From positions 203,574 to 267,573 of the forward strand of contig SAXG01000014.1 in assembly GCA_012932865.1 (NCBI GenBank): a stretch of 64,000 bases of DNA, in the 5' to 3' direction. A program made the translations under genes and the position numbers. The stretch's first letter is position 1. Every line of letters begins with the position of its first letter. Positions 30,098 through 43,193 of the stretch are shown piece after piece. The notes beneath the pieces were generated by a model, which made no database searches, was not told the origin of the DNA, and worked only from the letters and a program-made list of their open reading frames with translations. The DNA is from Amylostereum areolatum. Taxonomy: Eukaryota > Basidiomycota > Agaricomycetes > Russulales > Stereaceae.

Positions 30098-33000
30098 ATG
30101 CCATCGCGCACAGTCTGGTGTCCTCATTGTCTGAAAGACGTTACCCCCAACACAGAGCGCAAACACCGGAGGCTTTATCTCCTTGGAACACCACAACTGG
30201 AAGGGCGCACGGCTGCATATATAGAAGAATACGGAAAACCTCATCAACCTGCAAGAAAACATCGACGGATTGGTACGCATTGAATACTGTTGTCCATGGT
30301 TTTACTCTCAGCTGACTGACCTGTCAACCCTGTCCATAATGGCAGAGCACCGCGATCATGACACAATTCACAGGTCGCTCGAAGGTGGAGCAGGAACCGC
30401 TTCAGGTGTGTTCCAATATTCTTTTTCTCTTTTGCTCTGTCCTGACCTTCTTTGTACCAGGCTCTGCCTCAGCGTTGGACTTGGAGTCACGCACATATCA
30501 TACGGCATTTGGTAGCAACGGTAGCTCGTCCGCACCCAAGTCTCAAGATGATGGTACGCCTTCATTCATTATCATGATTACCCCACCACCACCTTCTCAC
30601 TACTCATCCCCTAAACAGGTGTTATTGTACCTTTCGTTGACGATGGACTGGATGTGCTTATGGACACCGACATGAATTTGGGAGATGTATTCGAAGATGT
30701 TGCTGAGCACGGACACGATGGCGACAAAGACTACGACGAGGACAAGGACAATGATACCAACAACACTGGCCCTGGCTGGCTGGCTGGCAATGATGGAGAA
30801 AGCATCGACTCGGATGAAGAAGTAGAGGATTCCTTTGGCGCGCTACACCCGGATGATTATTTCCTGTCCGTCTTCGACTTGTGTGATGAAGACCTTGTCC
30901 GAGAGGTTCCACTCGTTGGTATGTGACATTCTTCTTTGCTCGCGTGGCTAGACTGAACCACAAAACAGCCGAAGATTTGACAAAATATGACAAGGGTGTT
31001 ATGCGCCATCTTTCCCTCAAACTCAAACATCATCTTACGGACGCGGTTTACCAGGATCTTCCGTTCGTGTTCCCGTCTGAGAAGGTCTCTTCAATCGACA
31101 GTGCACGGTCACGTCTCGCGTCCCTCGCTGGTATCAAACTCGTTCTCTATGACTGTTGTCCACAGTCTTGCTGTGCGTATACGGGATCCCTCGACAAGCT
31201 CACCGCCTGCCCTCATTGCCATGCACCTCGATATGCAGCAAACGGCCGCGCTCGGAAGCACTATACATATCTTCCCCTCATCCCACGTCTTAGGGCACAG
31301 GTCCAGAGTACTCATATGGCAAAAAAAATGCAATATCGTGCGGATTACAAACATCAAGCTGGCACGGTCTCCGACGTATTCGACGGCACGCGCTACCGCC
31401 ACCTTTCCCAGCTTCCTGTTGTTATCGACGGCATTGAACTACCCCATAAACACTTCAGCGACCGACGAGATATTGTGTTGGGTGCATCGACAGATGGCTT
31501 TGCGCCGTTTCGGCGGAGGAAAACAACATGTTGGCCCATCATCCTTTTTGACTACAATCTACCACCCGAAATTCGATTCCTCATAGACTACATCATCACA
31601 ATCGCGGTCGTCCCAGGGCCGAATAAACCTGTGGACATGGACTCGTACCTTTGGCCGCTTGTCCGGGAGCTATTGGAACTGGCGGTTGGGGTCAAGGCGT
31701 TTGATGCTCTCACCCAGAAGATCTTCACACTCCGAGCATATCTCATACTCGCCTTTGGAGACATCCCAGCTGTCTCCCTTCTCATGCGAATGAAAGGACA
31801 CAACGGATTCTGTCCATGCCGCATGTGCAATATCCACGGCGTTCGTCTCCCCAATTCTCGGTCTACCACCAACTATGTCCCGCTGCAGCACCCAAAACGT
31901 GTCTACGACCCCGCATCCCTTCCTCTCCGTACCCATAATGAGATGATGGTGCAAGCTCGACAAGTCGAAGCAGCCCTTTCCACCCCTGCTGAGAATGCAC
32001 GATTGGCCAAGGAATACGGAATCAAAGGAATCCCTCTCCTATCACAGCTATCCTCCATCTCCCTCGCAAAATCCTTTCCATATGACTTTATGCACTTGAT
32101 CTGGGAGAACACAGTCAAGAATCTTGTGCTATTGTGGACCAGGAACTTCAAAGGTCTCGACGAAGGCACCGGTTCATACGAGATCGACTCCTCAGTGTGG
32201 GATGCAATAGGTGCAGCTTCGGCCGCTTCGGGATCAACCATTCCAGGTCGTTACGGTGCCCGCCCGCCAAATTTCATAGCTGACAAGTCCTCAACGACCG
32301 CCGACACATGGTCCTTTTGGACGCTGTATATCGGCCCTGTTCTCTTGGAACGGTGTTTCAACGATCGAAAGTATTATGATCATTTTGTCGAGCTTGTTCG
32401 CCTTCTGCAGATCTGTATGCAATTTACGATCATGGCAGAAGAGATAGAGACAATCAAGCTAGGTTTTATCGACTGGGTTACCAAATTTGAGGAGTAGGTT
32501 CCGTTCATTCATTGCATTGTGGACAACACCCTCATTGACCATTCACTTTAACCTACTAGACTTTACTACCAACACGACCCCTCTCGCGTCTCATCATGTC
32601 CGCTTACCGTCCATGCTTTACTCCACATTGCTGCCATGATCAAGTCCTGCGGTCCTGTTTGGGCATATTGGGCGTTCGCTATGGAGCGCTATTGTGGACT
32701 CATTCGACCCGCTATCAAGAGCCGCAAGCGACCGGACGCTTCGCTTGACCGATATGTTGTCGAGTGTGCTCAGTTTTATCAAGTATCACTGCTATACGGC
32801 CTTGAGGACGATATTCTTCCTCTCCATTCTCGCCACCCAGATGTGATCCCGAAATACGCTCTTCGTATGGAGAGATGTGAGTAGTATCCATGTAAAACTT
32901 TCGTTCACTGGCATTTCCATACTAAAAAGTGTCTAGATCCTACATCCACCTTTCTTCCACCCATAATATCAGCTCGCCCACCACCCGCCTTGGTCAAGAA

Positions 33001-33608
33001 GATCAGAAACCACCTCGCTACAAGATACAATATGTCGCACGCGATCACTGCCATCGAAAGGATAGTCAATCGAGCAGAAATACGGCAGTTCTCAAAAGTC
33101 CATCTCGACGACCGAGATGGAGATACTATCTGGGCTGCAAGCATGTATCTGTCAGGCTCTAGCAACGACCGCCGCGATGCCAGTTACGTCCGCGTGAGTC
33201 GTCCCATTGCTGCATATCATTCTGTTCTGCTGTTCTGCCGCTCATCCTATGGTGTAGATGCAAACTTTAGTGGACAAGAATGCCCACAGACCCCGCGTCC
33301 CCCCCGAGTATCAAATGGTTACTTCTTATGGGAGATTGCAGCATATATTCGTTGTAAATCTACCTGCGTCGAGTGAGGTAGGACTTGCAGAACCAGAGGT
33401 CGTCGTAATCATCGGAGTCACAGCATGCAATATCCTCCGCAAACACCCCAAACTCGACATCCATTACTACAAAGACGAATCAAGCACGGAGGAGCTATAT
33501 GACGCCGATTGCGTCCAGTGTGTCGTTGGGCGCATTTTCAATGACGGTCAATGGGCAATTGTGGATCGTAGCGGCGCGTTATCGCGTGCGGTTTACATTC
33601 CGGACTAG
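30098..33608 (+). CDS. Tnp2-family (CACTA) transposase
   Basis: Eight exons: 30098-30272, 30346-30405, 30461-30553, 30619-30918, 30969-32493, 32560-32876, 32937-33193 and 33258-33608. They join to 1,025 residues without a lesion; the first four junctions are all phase 1. The N-terminus has a CPHC zinc-binding start, followed by an acidic linker. The catalytic core shows STDGFAPF (first Asp), FGDIPAVSLLMRMKGHNGFCPCRMC (second Asp plus zinc ligands) and YDFMHLIWENTVKNL (third acidic region), as in Tnp2 transposases. The C-terminal part has HALLHIAAMIKSCGPVWAYWAFAMERYCG and IKSRKRP, typical of the same elements. It cuts and pastes DNA at CACTA ends and should recognise the element containing it. 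Confidence 0.9.
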
Positions 33609-34752
33609 AGTGTATTCTCGTGTTCTTGTACATGTAGAAATATATATTCTTGTCTCTACCTATCCTGCCATTCAAGATGATATCTCCCTCGTCCTATCTC
33701 TCCCCCCATCCCATCTCTCCCCCCGTCCCATCTCTCCCCGTGTTTCCATCTCCATCTCAAGCCCAAATCCTGAACAAAAGAACACACCTGCACACAGATC
33801 CCTTCCCCATCTAATGCATAGCTCAGCACCCTAGCGTATGTGGTGTGTTGATGCCGCTTGAACGTATTCGTCTCGTCGGCCAGTTTGATTGTCTTTAGTG
33901 CACCGCAGTCAGTGGGTCACTGCGTGAGATGAGATAGACGTACTTGTACTTGTTGTACAAGCGAGGTTCGGATCGCCATGCTTGATGTGTAAGAGAGGTT
34001 CGCGTTGCCGTGCTTTGACTGTAGATCATCTATCCTTGAGAGAGTACGCCGTATGAGGAGAAGCAAGTGACTTGTGTATGTATGATGATCTTGTAGCCTG
34101 AGTAGCGACATGAGTAGCCGTGAGGCTTGTTGCCGAGATAGTTTGACCATAGGGTGCATGTTATGGAGTCTGCATGATGAGAGTAGAGAGGGTAACAAGA
34201 GCGGTCGAGGTTGGAGGGTTGAAGGGATAGAAAAGACGGAGAGGACTGAGTCTGTAACGCTGTGTGACATATTCGTTATGCGTGACGCTCAAGACGCCCT
34301 CGCTATTATGCGGGGCGTCAACCGTTAAGGTCTGATATTTTATGGGTATATACATATGGTATATAGAAACATTTTTGTGAAGGTTCCATCTACCATTACT
34401 GCCTTGTTTTTGCGCAGGACGTTGAGGAGTTCCGACGAGCTAAGGCACGTGACGCGTCTCCCGTTACGCGCGTCTTTCAGCCGGTCCGAGACTGTGCTTG
34501 TCACCGGCCGGTCACCGACGCCAAAATCGCACGGTGCAAACAACCCTTTCGCACAGAAAGATTGACCGGGCAGTTGGCCGCGGATGCGGGCAGAATTAAA
34601 TAGTGATGAGGACCAGTTACGACGATTTCCAGTGCTTGGTGAAACTGACCTTAGAATCACACTCTTGCAGGAACAACGGCTCAAACACCTCGTTTTGGGA
34701 TTTTCACCGCGCGGAATGGTGAAGTTCATATTTGTTTACCCTTATAGTGTTC

Positions 34753-36778
34753 GGACGTCGACAGCGTTGCTGAACCGAGGTGAGAACGACCGTTACCCGC
34801 AGAAGAAGCCTAGGGCCGCGCCCAAGCGACACTTACGAAGAATATCATTGTTTCCCTCGACCTTGAGCTTGAGCTTGAGCCCCGACGGTGACTGCGCCGA
34901 GCCGCCAACCCTTGTCCTTCGTCAAGTCTCATATGCATCAGCGCTGACGCTACTTAACCCCACCCGCTCGAGCCGTCAGCCTCTATCAAACCAAAAACAA
35001 TCCACGAAGTCGCCGCTCACGGAATCCCAATCCCGGGGAAGGTGCAGTGGGCGGCTGCAATGAACCGGAGCATTGGAGCGGGGGGATGAGTCGAGACTCC
35101 GGGCCTTTGGGAGCTAACGGCTCTGCCGTTCGAAGCGAGCGCGGTCGTGAGTAGAGTCGTGCGCACAAAGCCCCAGAGGAGCTGGAACAGACACGCACGA
35201 CGATGGACGGTGTGTCCTGGGTCGACGTCCGAGACAAGTCGCGCCAAGTGTGGCACTGCCTGTCCGAGTCAGCCACCCACACGAGAGAAGACGCAGCCAC
35301 AGCACGCACGGCCCTTCACAGCGAGGGGAACTGCCCGACCGCCCGCGACGTCAGCCATGTTCGAACGAACAAAAAACGGGCGGGGAGGGGGGAAGGAGGA
35401 AGGAGAGATGCACTCCGACCTTCGCACGCGCGGGGGGCCAGACCGGCGCGGACGACGTCGACTGTGTATGTCCGAAAGTCCAACAAGGGCCATCAATAGA
35501 CGGTACGACGGACGGGAGGATTTTGAGGCGGGTGGACCGGCCGTGCTTACCAGGACGCGCGTGGACGTCGCACGCGACGCTCGTCGCTTTTCACGCTGGC
35601 GGAAGCAGATGCGCGTGTGCCGGTCAGTCCGACGCTCACGCTCAGCCCACAATGTGACGCACCCAGTTCGAGAGCCCGCTGGTAGGCGTCGTACACTGTC
35701 GTCCCAGCGTGCGCCCGTCAGGACGACGTCGTCCAGAAGAAGAAAACACCCAGCAGGACGCACATTGCGTGTACGCCTTGAGTGCCGTCCTTCCTCATTG
35801 GAATCGCGAAAGGCCGCTCCCATTCTCCAGGGGCACGGTCGAGGATCCTGACTCGGATGCGGATGCGCGCAGTGAGTGGAGGGTTTCCGATTGTGGCGGG
35901 AAGGGTCGGCGTGGTTTGAGGGAAGGCGGAGAGACGTTCGATCAGCACATGTATATATCTTGCGACAAGTCGAGCAAACACGCACCAATGAGCTCATCCG
36001 CCTCCAGTCATATGTGTTGCATGCGATGTTGAGTCTGTTCGCACAGACGAGCGTCGGGGGCACTCCAGGGTAGCATTGTGAGGCTGAGTGAGTCTAGGTG
36101 CCGTCGTACAGCCAGTGTGATATGCGGGCCTATAGTCAACCACTCTTTACCCACAGGTCCTCAACTCTGATTGTCCGCCCGGCGAAACTCATTGTCCCGC
36201 CTCTCGTCCATCCGTACACAGAACAACGATCCTCCGGGCCATGGATACACCGTGAGAAGACTGCATGGGCGAAAACAAGACGGAGAGACCAAACGAAGCG
36301 CCAGATGGAGATCAAGGGAACACGAGCCCTGGCAAAGGAAAGAGAGCATGAGATGGCGAAAACAACAAGGTAGAAGTTTGCAACGGACAACAAGTTAGAA
36401 GTTAGAACAAGAGCAAAGTCGCAAGCGCCCCGCGGCCCGCCCGAGCCGCCACTTCTTTGCTCGTCATGGTCAGTCCTCTCCTCGTCCTCGTCCTCGAGGC
36501 TCGTCCTCATCCTCGTCGACGACTCGACATTGACAATGGCCCCTCCCGTCTGCTCTCACTGTCGCCACCACCATCGACGCTCTACGCGCCTGTAGGCCGC
36601 CATCAACAACAAAGTATGCGCTTTGACTCTACACAAGGCGTTGCCACCAAGCTCCGCGTTGTGCGCGGCTTCGTTCGGCGCCTCTCTCTGTGCGTATTGT
36701 TCTCTCCCCATATAAAACCCCTTCCAACACGCTCCCTCTCCTCCCCAACACAACAACCACGCACTCTTCCTCAAGAAA
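34753..36778. other. Intergenic, no supported gene
   Basis: Long frames occur on both strands (for example minus 35269-36063) but are Arg/Ser/Pro-rich in every frame, as expected for random GC-rich sequence. A GAGCTT hexamer repeat lies near 34862-34879. A short protein-like end (VAAHGIPIPGKVQWAAAMNR) at about 35003-35090 may be a gene relic. A TATA box (CCATATAAAACCCC, about 36708) belongs to the next gene. Confidence 0.45.
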
Positions 36779-37954
36779 ATGACATTTACCCCACAGACTC
36801 CCTGCCCGACCGTTCTGCCCGCGCTACCAGCCCACCTCCTACCGTACCGCTACCAACATCTGCGCCCAACGCCTCGCGCGCGGGCGTGGCGTCGAAAGTA
36901 CGCGTGTCCCACTCTTATTTCTTCATTTCATGTTTGCCGACCGGATCTCGTTCACTGGCAGGTTCAGACATCACAGTTCGTCCTTGCGCTCGGTGATCAC
37001 CGCCGCGGACGTCGACCGAGGTGCGTTCGTGTGCCTCTTTTCTTTCTTTCTTCATCTATATAAAAAGGACGAGAAGCTGACGACGCGGCCGGCAGAAAAT
37101 GAAAAGGTGTCGGAATCGTGCGCCGGTACGTCTGTTCTCTTCTCTCTCCGTTTTGTCACGGCTGACGAGGAGGTCTAGCTGTGAACGACAAGCGCGCCGT
37201 CGTCGACCAATGTACGTCCCTCATCCTTCTCCACAATGCTGAACCCCACTCACACCGCGACACCAGTCCGCTCTTTCGCGCTGGAGATCCTCGACGAGAG
37301 CGCTGACGGTCGTACGTATTCTCCCCTCCCCACCGTCCACCGCGTAACTGATTGGCATTCAACCATACCCGCACAGTGGGACCCGAGGTCGAAGACGGCT
37401 TCGAACAACGTGCGCGCCTCTCTCCCCCTGTCTTCGCACCGTTTCTCACAATCTATGGCCGCTGTCCTCCAGTCTACCGCGAGTCCACCCAAATCCTCCA
37501 TTCCAGTCCGTGTCAAATCCATTCCAGTCCTCCCTTCCTCGATTATCCAAACCAGACCGACTGACTATGTTCTGACCCTACCACCAGTCGATACTGTTGT
37601 CGCCCACATATCCCGTCTCTCCTCCTCTTCCGCATCCGGTACGCCTAGCCTCCCGATATACCTCCATCTCTCCTCACCCTCCCCCCAGCTGCCTACCAAC
37701 ACACCGCCAAGGTAATCGACGAGGACATCGAGCATCGTAAGCACCCCCTTCTTCCCTTCCCATTTCCCCCCGCCCCGCCCCGCCTGACAAACCCCACGTT
37801 TAAACCCATAGTCACCGACATCTTTAACGAACGTATGTCTCCTCCTTCCCTTTTCCCTCCCTTCTTCCCGCTGACGCTCTTTCTGCTCTTGCAATCAGTG
37901 TCCAGACTCATCTCCTCATCCTCCCCCTCCGACTCGGACGCGGAGGACGACTGA
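36779..37954 (+). CDS. Micro-exon gene, small acidic protein of unknown function
   Basis: A chain of short exons with good splice sites: 36779-36897, 36962-37020, 37096-37125, 37179-37211, 37267-37311, 37377-37409, 37473 to about 37504 (3' edge unsure), 37588-37638, 37689-37736, 37812-37832 and 37899-37954. From exon 3 onward every junction is phase 1, and exons 3-6 and 8-10 are multiples of three (21-51 nt). The spliced product, about 175 residues, reads RENEKVSESCAAVNDKRAVVDQ, then FRSFALEILDESADGLGPE, then AYQHTAKVIDEDIEHLTDIF, and ends in an acidic Ser/Asp tail. The start has a TATA box 68 bp upstream. No family was recognised. Confidence 0.65.
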
Positions 37955-38881
37955 CAAAACCCGTTAACCATCCCTTCCCGCCCTGGCCTATGCTTCTCCT
38001 TCCCCTCGCTTCTGGGTACGAACAACAATCGACCGGCCGGTAACGTCCAGCAACAAACCTGACAGGTCGTTCACGTACGGCCCCTCCCCCGCTCCCGGCG
38101 CAGAGCATCCCTCTCTGTAATTTGGCCATCCCGCCGTCGCCGCGCATCTTATCCTGCACCCCTCAACGTGCTCGCGCGCACCCTGGGTTCACTCGACGCT
38201 GGCTCGTCGTGTGTCCACAAGCGAAGCGCTAGCACGCCAGTCCTTGGTGGCAGGTTGATGCGCCAGATGCGACCTTATACAGACACGGTGGGGACGACAT
38301 TCCACCATCCCCGCAGGTCCTTCCGCCGGGGACCGGCTCACCGATCGAACTCGCACCGTGTTGCATGTGGCCGTTCCTTCCCGCTGTACTTCCCCTCCGT
38401 CCGTATCTACAGTGCATGCATGTAACCCCCCATGATCGCTGCAAACAATCGCATGTGTTTTTCTGTCCCTACACTAGGAGCACGGGAAGGAATTGTAAGT
38501 ATGAGTAGGGGAAGGTGGCTTAGAACGCGAGAGCTGTCGAAGTGATCGACGGCTCGAGGACTGTACTGGGCGAGGGCGGCGGCGGCGGAGGGTCGATGGT
38601 TCCAGAGGCGGGGACGATGTAGTCTGGGCCTGGGAGCAAAGTTGAAGGAGAATCGGTCTCCGTTGCTGACCTTGTGCAGAAGATGATTGTTTTGTATTTA
38701 GGGAACGATTAAGTCGCAGAGGTTCTGCGATGCGAGAACAGAGCCAGAGCGTGCCTGAGTTTGCACTTGCGAGCGCGCGGCGGATCACCTCAGCTCTCAA
38801 CGTCAACGTCGACCACCACCGCGGACTCTACCAGGATCTCACAGAAAGAGCCTCCTTCGACCTCAAAATACTTACGGAAGC
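37955..38881. other. Intergenic and 5' region of DUF6535 copy A
   Basis: There is no gene in the first half. From 38731 a frame MREQSQSVPEFALASARRIT... runs to a TGA that overlaps the ATG of copy A by four bases (ATGA, 38882-38885). A similar upstream frame precedes copy C, so this may be an upstream ORF or an alternative 5' exon. Confidence 0.4.
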
Positions 38882-41399
38882 ATGAATATGGGTGGGCCAC
38901 ACGTACTTCTCTCACAAAATTCCCTGTTAAACTTCAATGTGTTCGCAGACCAACCGTCGCATCGATCACCGGACGGGACACAAGGTAAGAGATCCGTTCA
39001 TCTTTTCGATCCTGCTCGCTCATGGCCATGAACTATCTTGTAGATAGGGTTTACAACGACCCCGCGGACAGGTTTTGGGCGTTGTATCTGGCCGATGCGG
39101 ACAAAAGGGATACGGAGATGACGGAGAACATGAAGGGGGACACGGATGGCATCCTGATATTCGTGCGTGTCTCCGATCGCCAGGGAATGGGGGGCGATGT
39201 CGCTAACCGATTCGCCACGTACAGACGGGTCTTTTCGCTGCGACCGTCGCGGCTTTCATCATCGAATTTTACAAGACGCTCAACGCGGACTCCGGCGACG
39301 ACACCGTCGCCGTCCTCTCCGGTATCTCCAACCAAATTTCTGCGATCTCAAACGGCACGCGAGGCCCTCCCACGTCTCCCAATTCCTTCCGCGCTCCCAC
39401 CGCGTCCGTCCGCATCAATTCCCTCTGGTTCATCAGCCTTTTCCTTAGCGTGTACGTCGCACTCGCGTCGACCCTTGTCCAGCAATGGTGCCGGCGGTAC
39501 CTCCGTGCTGCCCGCCACCGCGGTCCCCCTCACAAGCGCGGCCCCATCCATGTCGTCGTTTCCAAGGCAATGAAGCAATTCCATGTTGAGCACGCCGTCG
39601 AAATCATCATCGCCCTCCTCCATCTCTCCGTCTTCCTCTTCCTCGGCGGACTCTTGGACTTCCTGTTCGTCATCAACCCGAGCGTGGCCCACGCGTTCAT
39701 CCCCTTCCTCGCCGCCGGCGCGATCGCGTACTTTGGGCTGACCGTGCTTCCGTTCTTTTTCCCCTCGTCGCCGTACGACACCCCCCTCACGCATGTTGTT
39801 CGTCTCTTCCTCGCTGGATCCTGTCTTTTGATGTCCGTAACTCTGTCGATGGCAAAACGCATCGAAATCCTGGTTCTTCCCGTGCTTTTACGGTATTTCT
39901 CCTCTCTCAAACCCTCTCAGCTCCTCAAAAAGTGGGCATCTCGGGCGGAGCAGCTTGCACCCAGTTTATATCGCTCGCGAAAGCGCGTTCTGAAGCAGCT
40001 AGGAAGTGCCCCATCTGAAGAGGATATCCTTTACTCGCTCCACATGACTCTCAAAGTCCTCGATGAGCAAGCGGAAATCGAAGAGTTCTTTGCAGGATTG
40101 CCCGGCTTCCTTCGAAGCCGGTTGGTTGAGGGTATGGCACTTCAAATAGCGGTATATCTAATTCAGAAGCAAAACATTGTGAAAACCATGGAGGGACTCA
40201 TGCAGAGTTCTACCCGTCGCTCGTTTCCGGAATCGAAAGCGACACGTCGTGTCGAGACTATACTTGGCGCACTGCAGAGCATTCTTCCTTGTGTCATGAC
40301 ATCGGCGGAAGCCCTTGATAGTCTACGCAATACGGAGGACGAACGTAGATCAATTGCATCCCTAAGCGGAGTATTCATGGGATATTCTATGCACATGCGT
40401 ACTAAACAGGATGTGTTAGCCACTGTGCGTCGCATAGGCGCGTATGTTCGGCTCAAAGATACTGTAATGTCAAGGATTCTGTCCAATGACAGTATAGGTT
40501 CAGACCCCCTTCGTGAACAATATGTGGAAAACGTTATGTATGGTATCGAAACATCGTACCCTGGTGTTACGCTTTCTGACCTTTCTCTAAAAACAGCCAT
40601 CCGACGGGAAAAATGTCTCGCGAACATCAATGCTTACCTTCATGCGATAACACTGGCACTAAATATGGATCGCACCCTTTATGCCGAAGTCGTTTCACAG
40701 ACATTGGACCAGCTTTACTCTTCCCTCACTAGCGCTTACCACGCAGAGGATGGACGCCTATCACAACGACAAGTGGATACATTTGCAAGTAATTGGCAGG
40801 TCATTCAACGGTCTCAGGAATACCAAAGTCGCAAGGCTGTTCAGCAGGATGCAAATGCTAGCAAACTATTTCGGATCCTGCGTGCTTGTGCTAGACTCAT
40901 TCTCCCCCTCGCCACCCCTCCAAACCCACTGGTCACACGACTTCCTCCTTCTACGGACTCCGAAGAACAATACCTCGAAGGCGATGATGGCCACAAGTTG
41001 CAACCGGCCACAGTTGCTCGTCCTCCAGATACGTATGCTGTGTATCCAGATGGATACGCCGCCCTGCCAGTGTCTGAGCCGACTCGCAAGCAGACCTCAA
41101 AAATAATGAAAGGGAGTTCGGATGCGAACGACCACATCGGAGAAGTTGGCGCTTTCGTGGATGAATCGATGAAGGAAACCTCAAACGTGGAGAACGACGC
41201 GGCGGTCGAAGATGGATGTCGCCGCTCGGATGAGCAAGACGGTGAGTGACATCAAAGAGCTTGCGGTCCGGAATTTGCTGACGCATTCGCAGGATATGAC
41301 TCAGGACAAAAAGTGGATGAGCGTGGACGTCTTGGACGTCTTGGAAATGGCGGCGGAGAGGTTGAAGTGGTCGTCGTTTCTCGCGAAGGCGACAACTGA
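38882..41399 (+). CDS. DUF6535 family membrane protein (copy A)
   Basis: Five exons, 38882-38891, 38949-38984, 39044-39162, 39225-41241 and 41293-41399, giving 762 residues. The N-terminal DUF6535 domain reads DRVYNDPADRFWALYLADADKRD, MKGDTDGILIF, then TGLFAATVAAFIIEFYKTLN. Five hydrophobic helices follow, around LFAATVAAFIIEF, FISLFLSVYVALASTLV, IIIALLHLSVFLFLGGLLDF, IPFLAAGAIAYFGLTVLPFF and VVRLFLAGSCLLMSVTL. The remaining 500 residues are cytosolic-type and helical, with EIEEFFAGLPGFL, a LPPSTDSEEQYLEGDDG block and a final VEVVVV segment. The role of DUF6535 proteins is not known. The first exon is only 10 nt; an upstream alternative start is possible. It is the tandem partner of copy B. 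Confidence 0.85.
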
Positions 41400-42250
41400 G
41401 CTGTACGGGATTATCAGGATAGCATTGCCCACAAGGAAATCATGTGTACAACATACGAGCGAATGTAAAGCGCCTTCTGCTTCCTCCACTCACCAGAACC
41501 GCCCGATATTATCCAACCCGTTCTCTGGCCGCTTGGCAGGCCAATGGCATCGAAACGTTTTCGAACCAACGGCGCTCGGGAGCAAATTTCTGGTACGCTA
41601 AGGTTGGCGTTAGCGTGATGGGAAAAGACACTCGTTGGAAGGGCCAGGAAACGAAAAGATGGGATTAGAGGGGAGGTGAGAACCCGGAGAGAACAGGGGG
41701 AAAGAGAACAGTATAAATGGCACGCAAACATGGAAATCATACCTAGCATGGCTTGGCCGTATCGGCGTGGAGCTCTTCGAGAGCGGGGAGCGGGACTCCG
41801 AGCGCATGAGCTGGTGCGCATGGGACCTGCATATAGCCACTGAAGTTTGATCCAATCCGAGAATGTTGACGTGCGGACGAGACAACTGCGCACCTCGTTG
41901 ACACGAATCAACAGTCCGCGTCTAGGTGAGAGCGCGTTTGTTCAGGGAGGTGGGAGTTTCGCGCACGCTCGGGCGAAGGATAAGGGGCGTCGAGGAGGCG
42001 GAAAGGTCGATGAGCTGGCAAGACGGTGGAAAGCGACGTCTGGTACATTACGTAGGGTTAGGGTTAGCGCGCGGCCAAGGAACATTGGACAGACGATATC
42101 GAAGATGACAACGAGCGGGTCGGGGTGTGGGGGCGGACGAGGGAAAAGAGTGAGGTCACGTCTGAGTGCAGAAATGAGAAGCATGCCTGAGTGCGTTGGG
42201 CCGTGGTGGTGGCAAGAGCGAAAAGCTCGATGACGTCCCGCAATGTCGTT
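41400..42250. repeat. DUF6535 3' module, copy 2 (decayed convergent gene)
   Basis: Alignable by eye to the region after copies B and C. On the minus strand the parts in order are CCCAACGCACTCAG/GCATGC (donor changed from GT to GC), the intron end GCTAACCCTAACCCTACG...CAG, a body with frameshifts relative to the intact copy, CATGCTAG/GTATGATTT, and the last exon AAATTTGC. On the plus strand the intron end reads TAGGGTTAGGGTTAGCGCGC at 42053-42072. Confidence 0.6.
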
Positions 42251-43193
42251 GTCCCATTTCAAGTCATCTCACGGGCATGCGCACCGACTATTTGCTGTGT
42301 GCTATATCCAGAGAGCCATGTCGATAGCGGGAATGCAGGGGAGACTGTGAGCACGGACCTCAAAGGTCCAATCGCAGGAAACACGCTTGCAAGCGATGTC
42401 GTAGTGCGACTCGTCTTCTGTGGACAACGAGGATGGTTTGAAAGATGTTTCCACACCAGCGAGAAAGGACAGCTCACGATTTGGAGCTGGCTACGGGAAG
42501 TGTTGTCGATGGTGAGGCGGAATGGTGTTACAAAGACGAGGTGGTGGACGGAGGTGACGTTCAGTCCAAGAGCAGCGTGCGAAGATATATATACACACAA
42601 GGATCGCCCATAGATTTGATGGTGGATGGGCGAGCAGATTTGGGATGGAGAGAGCCACGGGAAGGCGCGGGTTTTCATTCTTGAATAGACAAAGGCCCGG
42701 GGCTCTCAGTGGGGCATGCTTGTAGATGATGCGTACTATGCGTACTACGCCTCGTGGACAAGCGCGTCGTGTAGATCGTGGCGCTCTTCAGCTTTTGCAT
42801 TGGCGTTCAGAGTACTCAGCAATAGGAGAATCGATAGAACGAAATGTCAACATACAACGACACCTCGATTCCAAGGCATTGTGTTAGCCAACACGTGTGA
42901 GTCCCCGCACGACCGGTGCGTACAAGTTGGAATAGTCGTATAGCAGTCAGCGCAGGGTAAAGTTAGGGTACACAATGTACGAGGATACCGAGAATCGGGA
43001 TGCTGTATGCGAAAGAGTCGAGGGAAAACTTTGGACGGCAGTCGGGCAACCGGCATCCACCGGCATGTGGTCCGGCCGGCGGCCACCGATGCAGACCGGT
43101 GCGATGAGGAGCGGCGTCGTCAACCACTGAACGAAGACCGTCTCAAGACCTCCAGCGAAGCAGCTTCTTCGAATCGTACAAGCATACCGTATC
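42251..43193. other. Intergenic between tandem DUF6535 copies
   Basis: No supported gene. The last 200 bp resemble the 5' flank of copy C (a CTCC...CTTCTTCGAATCGTAC stretch before the start). Confidence 0.45.

Larger units (their letters stand above)
28058..34749. mobile_element. Autonomous CACTA (EnSpm/Tnp2-type) DNA transposon
   Basis: The left end is CACTATGGGGAGAC at 28058. The right end read on the minus strand from 34749 is CACTATAAGGGTAAAC. Both ends are flanked by TTC (28055-28057 and 34750-34752), the 3-bp duplication expected of CACTA elements. Subterminal TTCACC/GGTGA motifs lie near both ends (28080-28230 and 34700-34735). The 6.7-kb element carries an intact Tnp2 transposase and one divergently transcribed accessory gene, with about 380 bp between them as a shared promoter. 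Confidence 0.8.

Noticed and set aside
35269..36063. 264-residue minus-strand frame and overlapping plus-strand frames
   Set aside because: All frames are open and Arg/Ser/Pro-rich, with no splice pattern, hydrophobic pattern or motif.
39348..39794. Acidic minus-strand frames antisense to copies A, B and C (also 43654-44100, and 61017-61250 on the plus strand)
   Set aside because: They are complements of the conserved hydrophobic coding region; their similarity to each other is explained by the sense genes.
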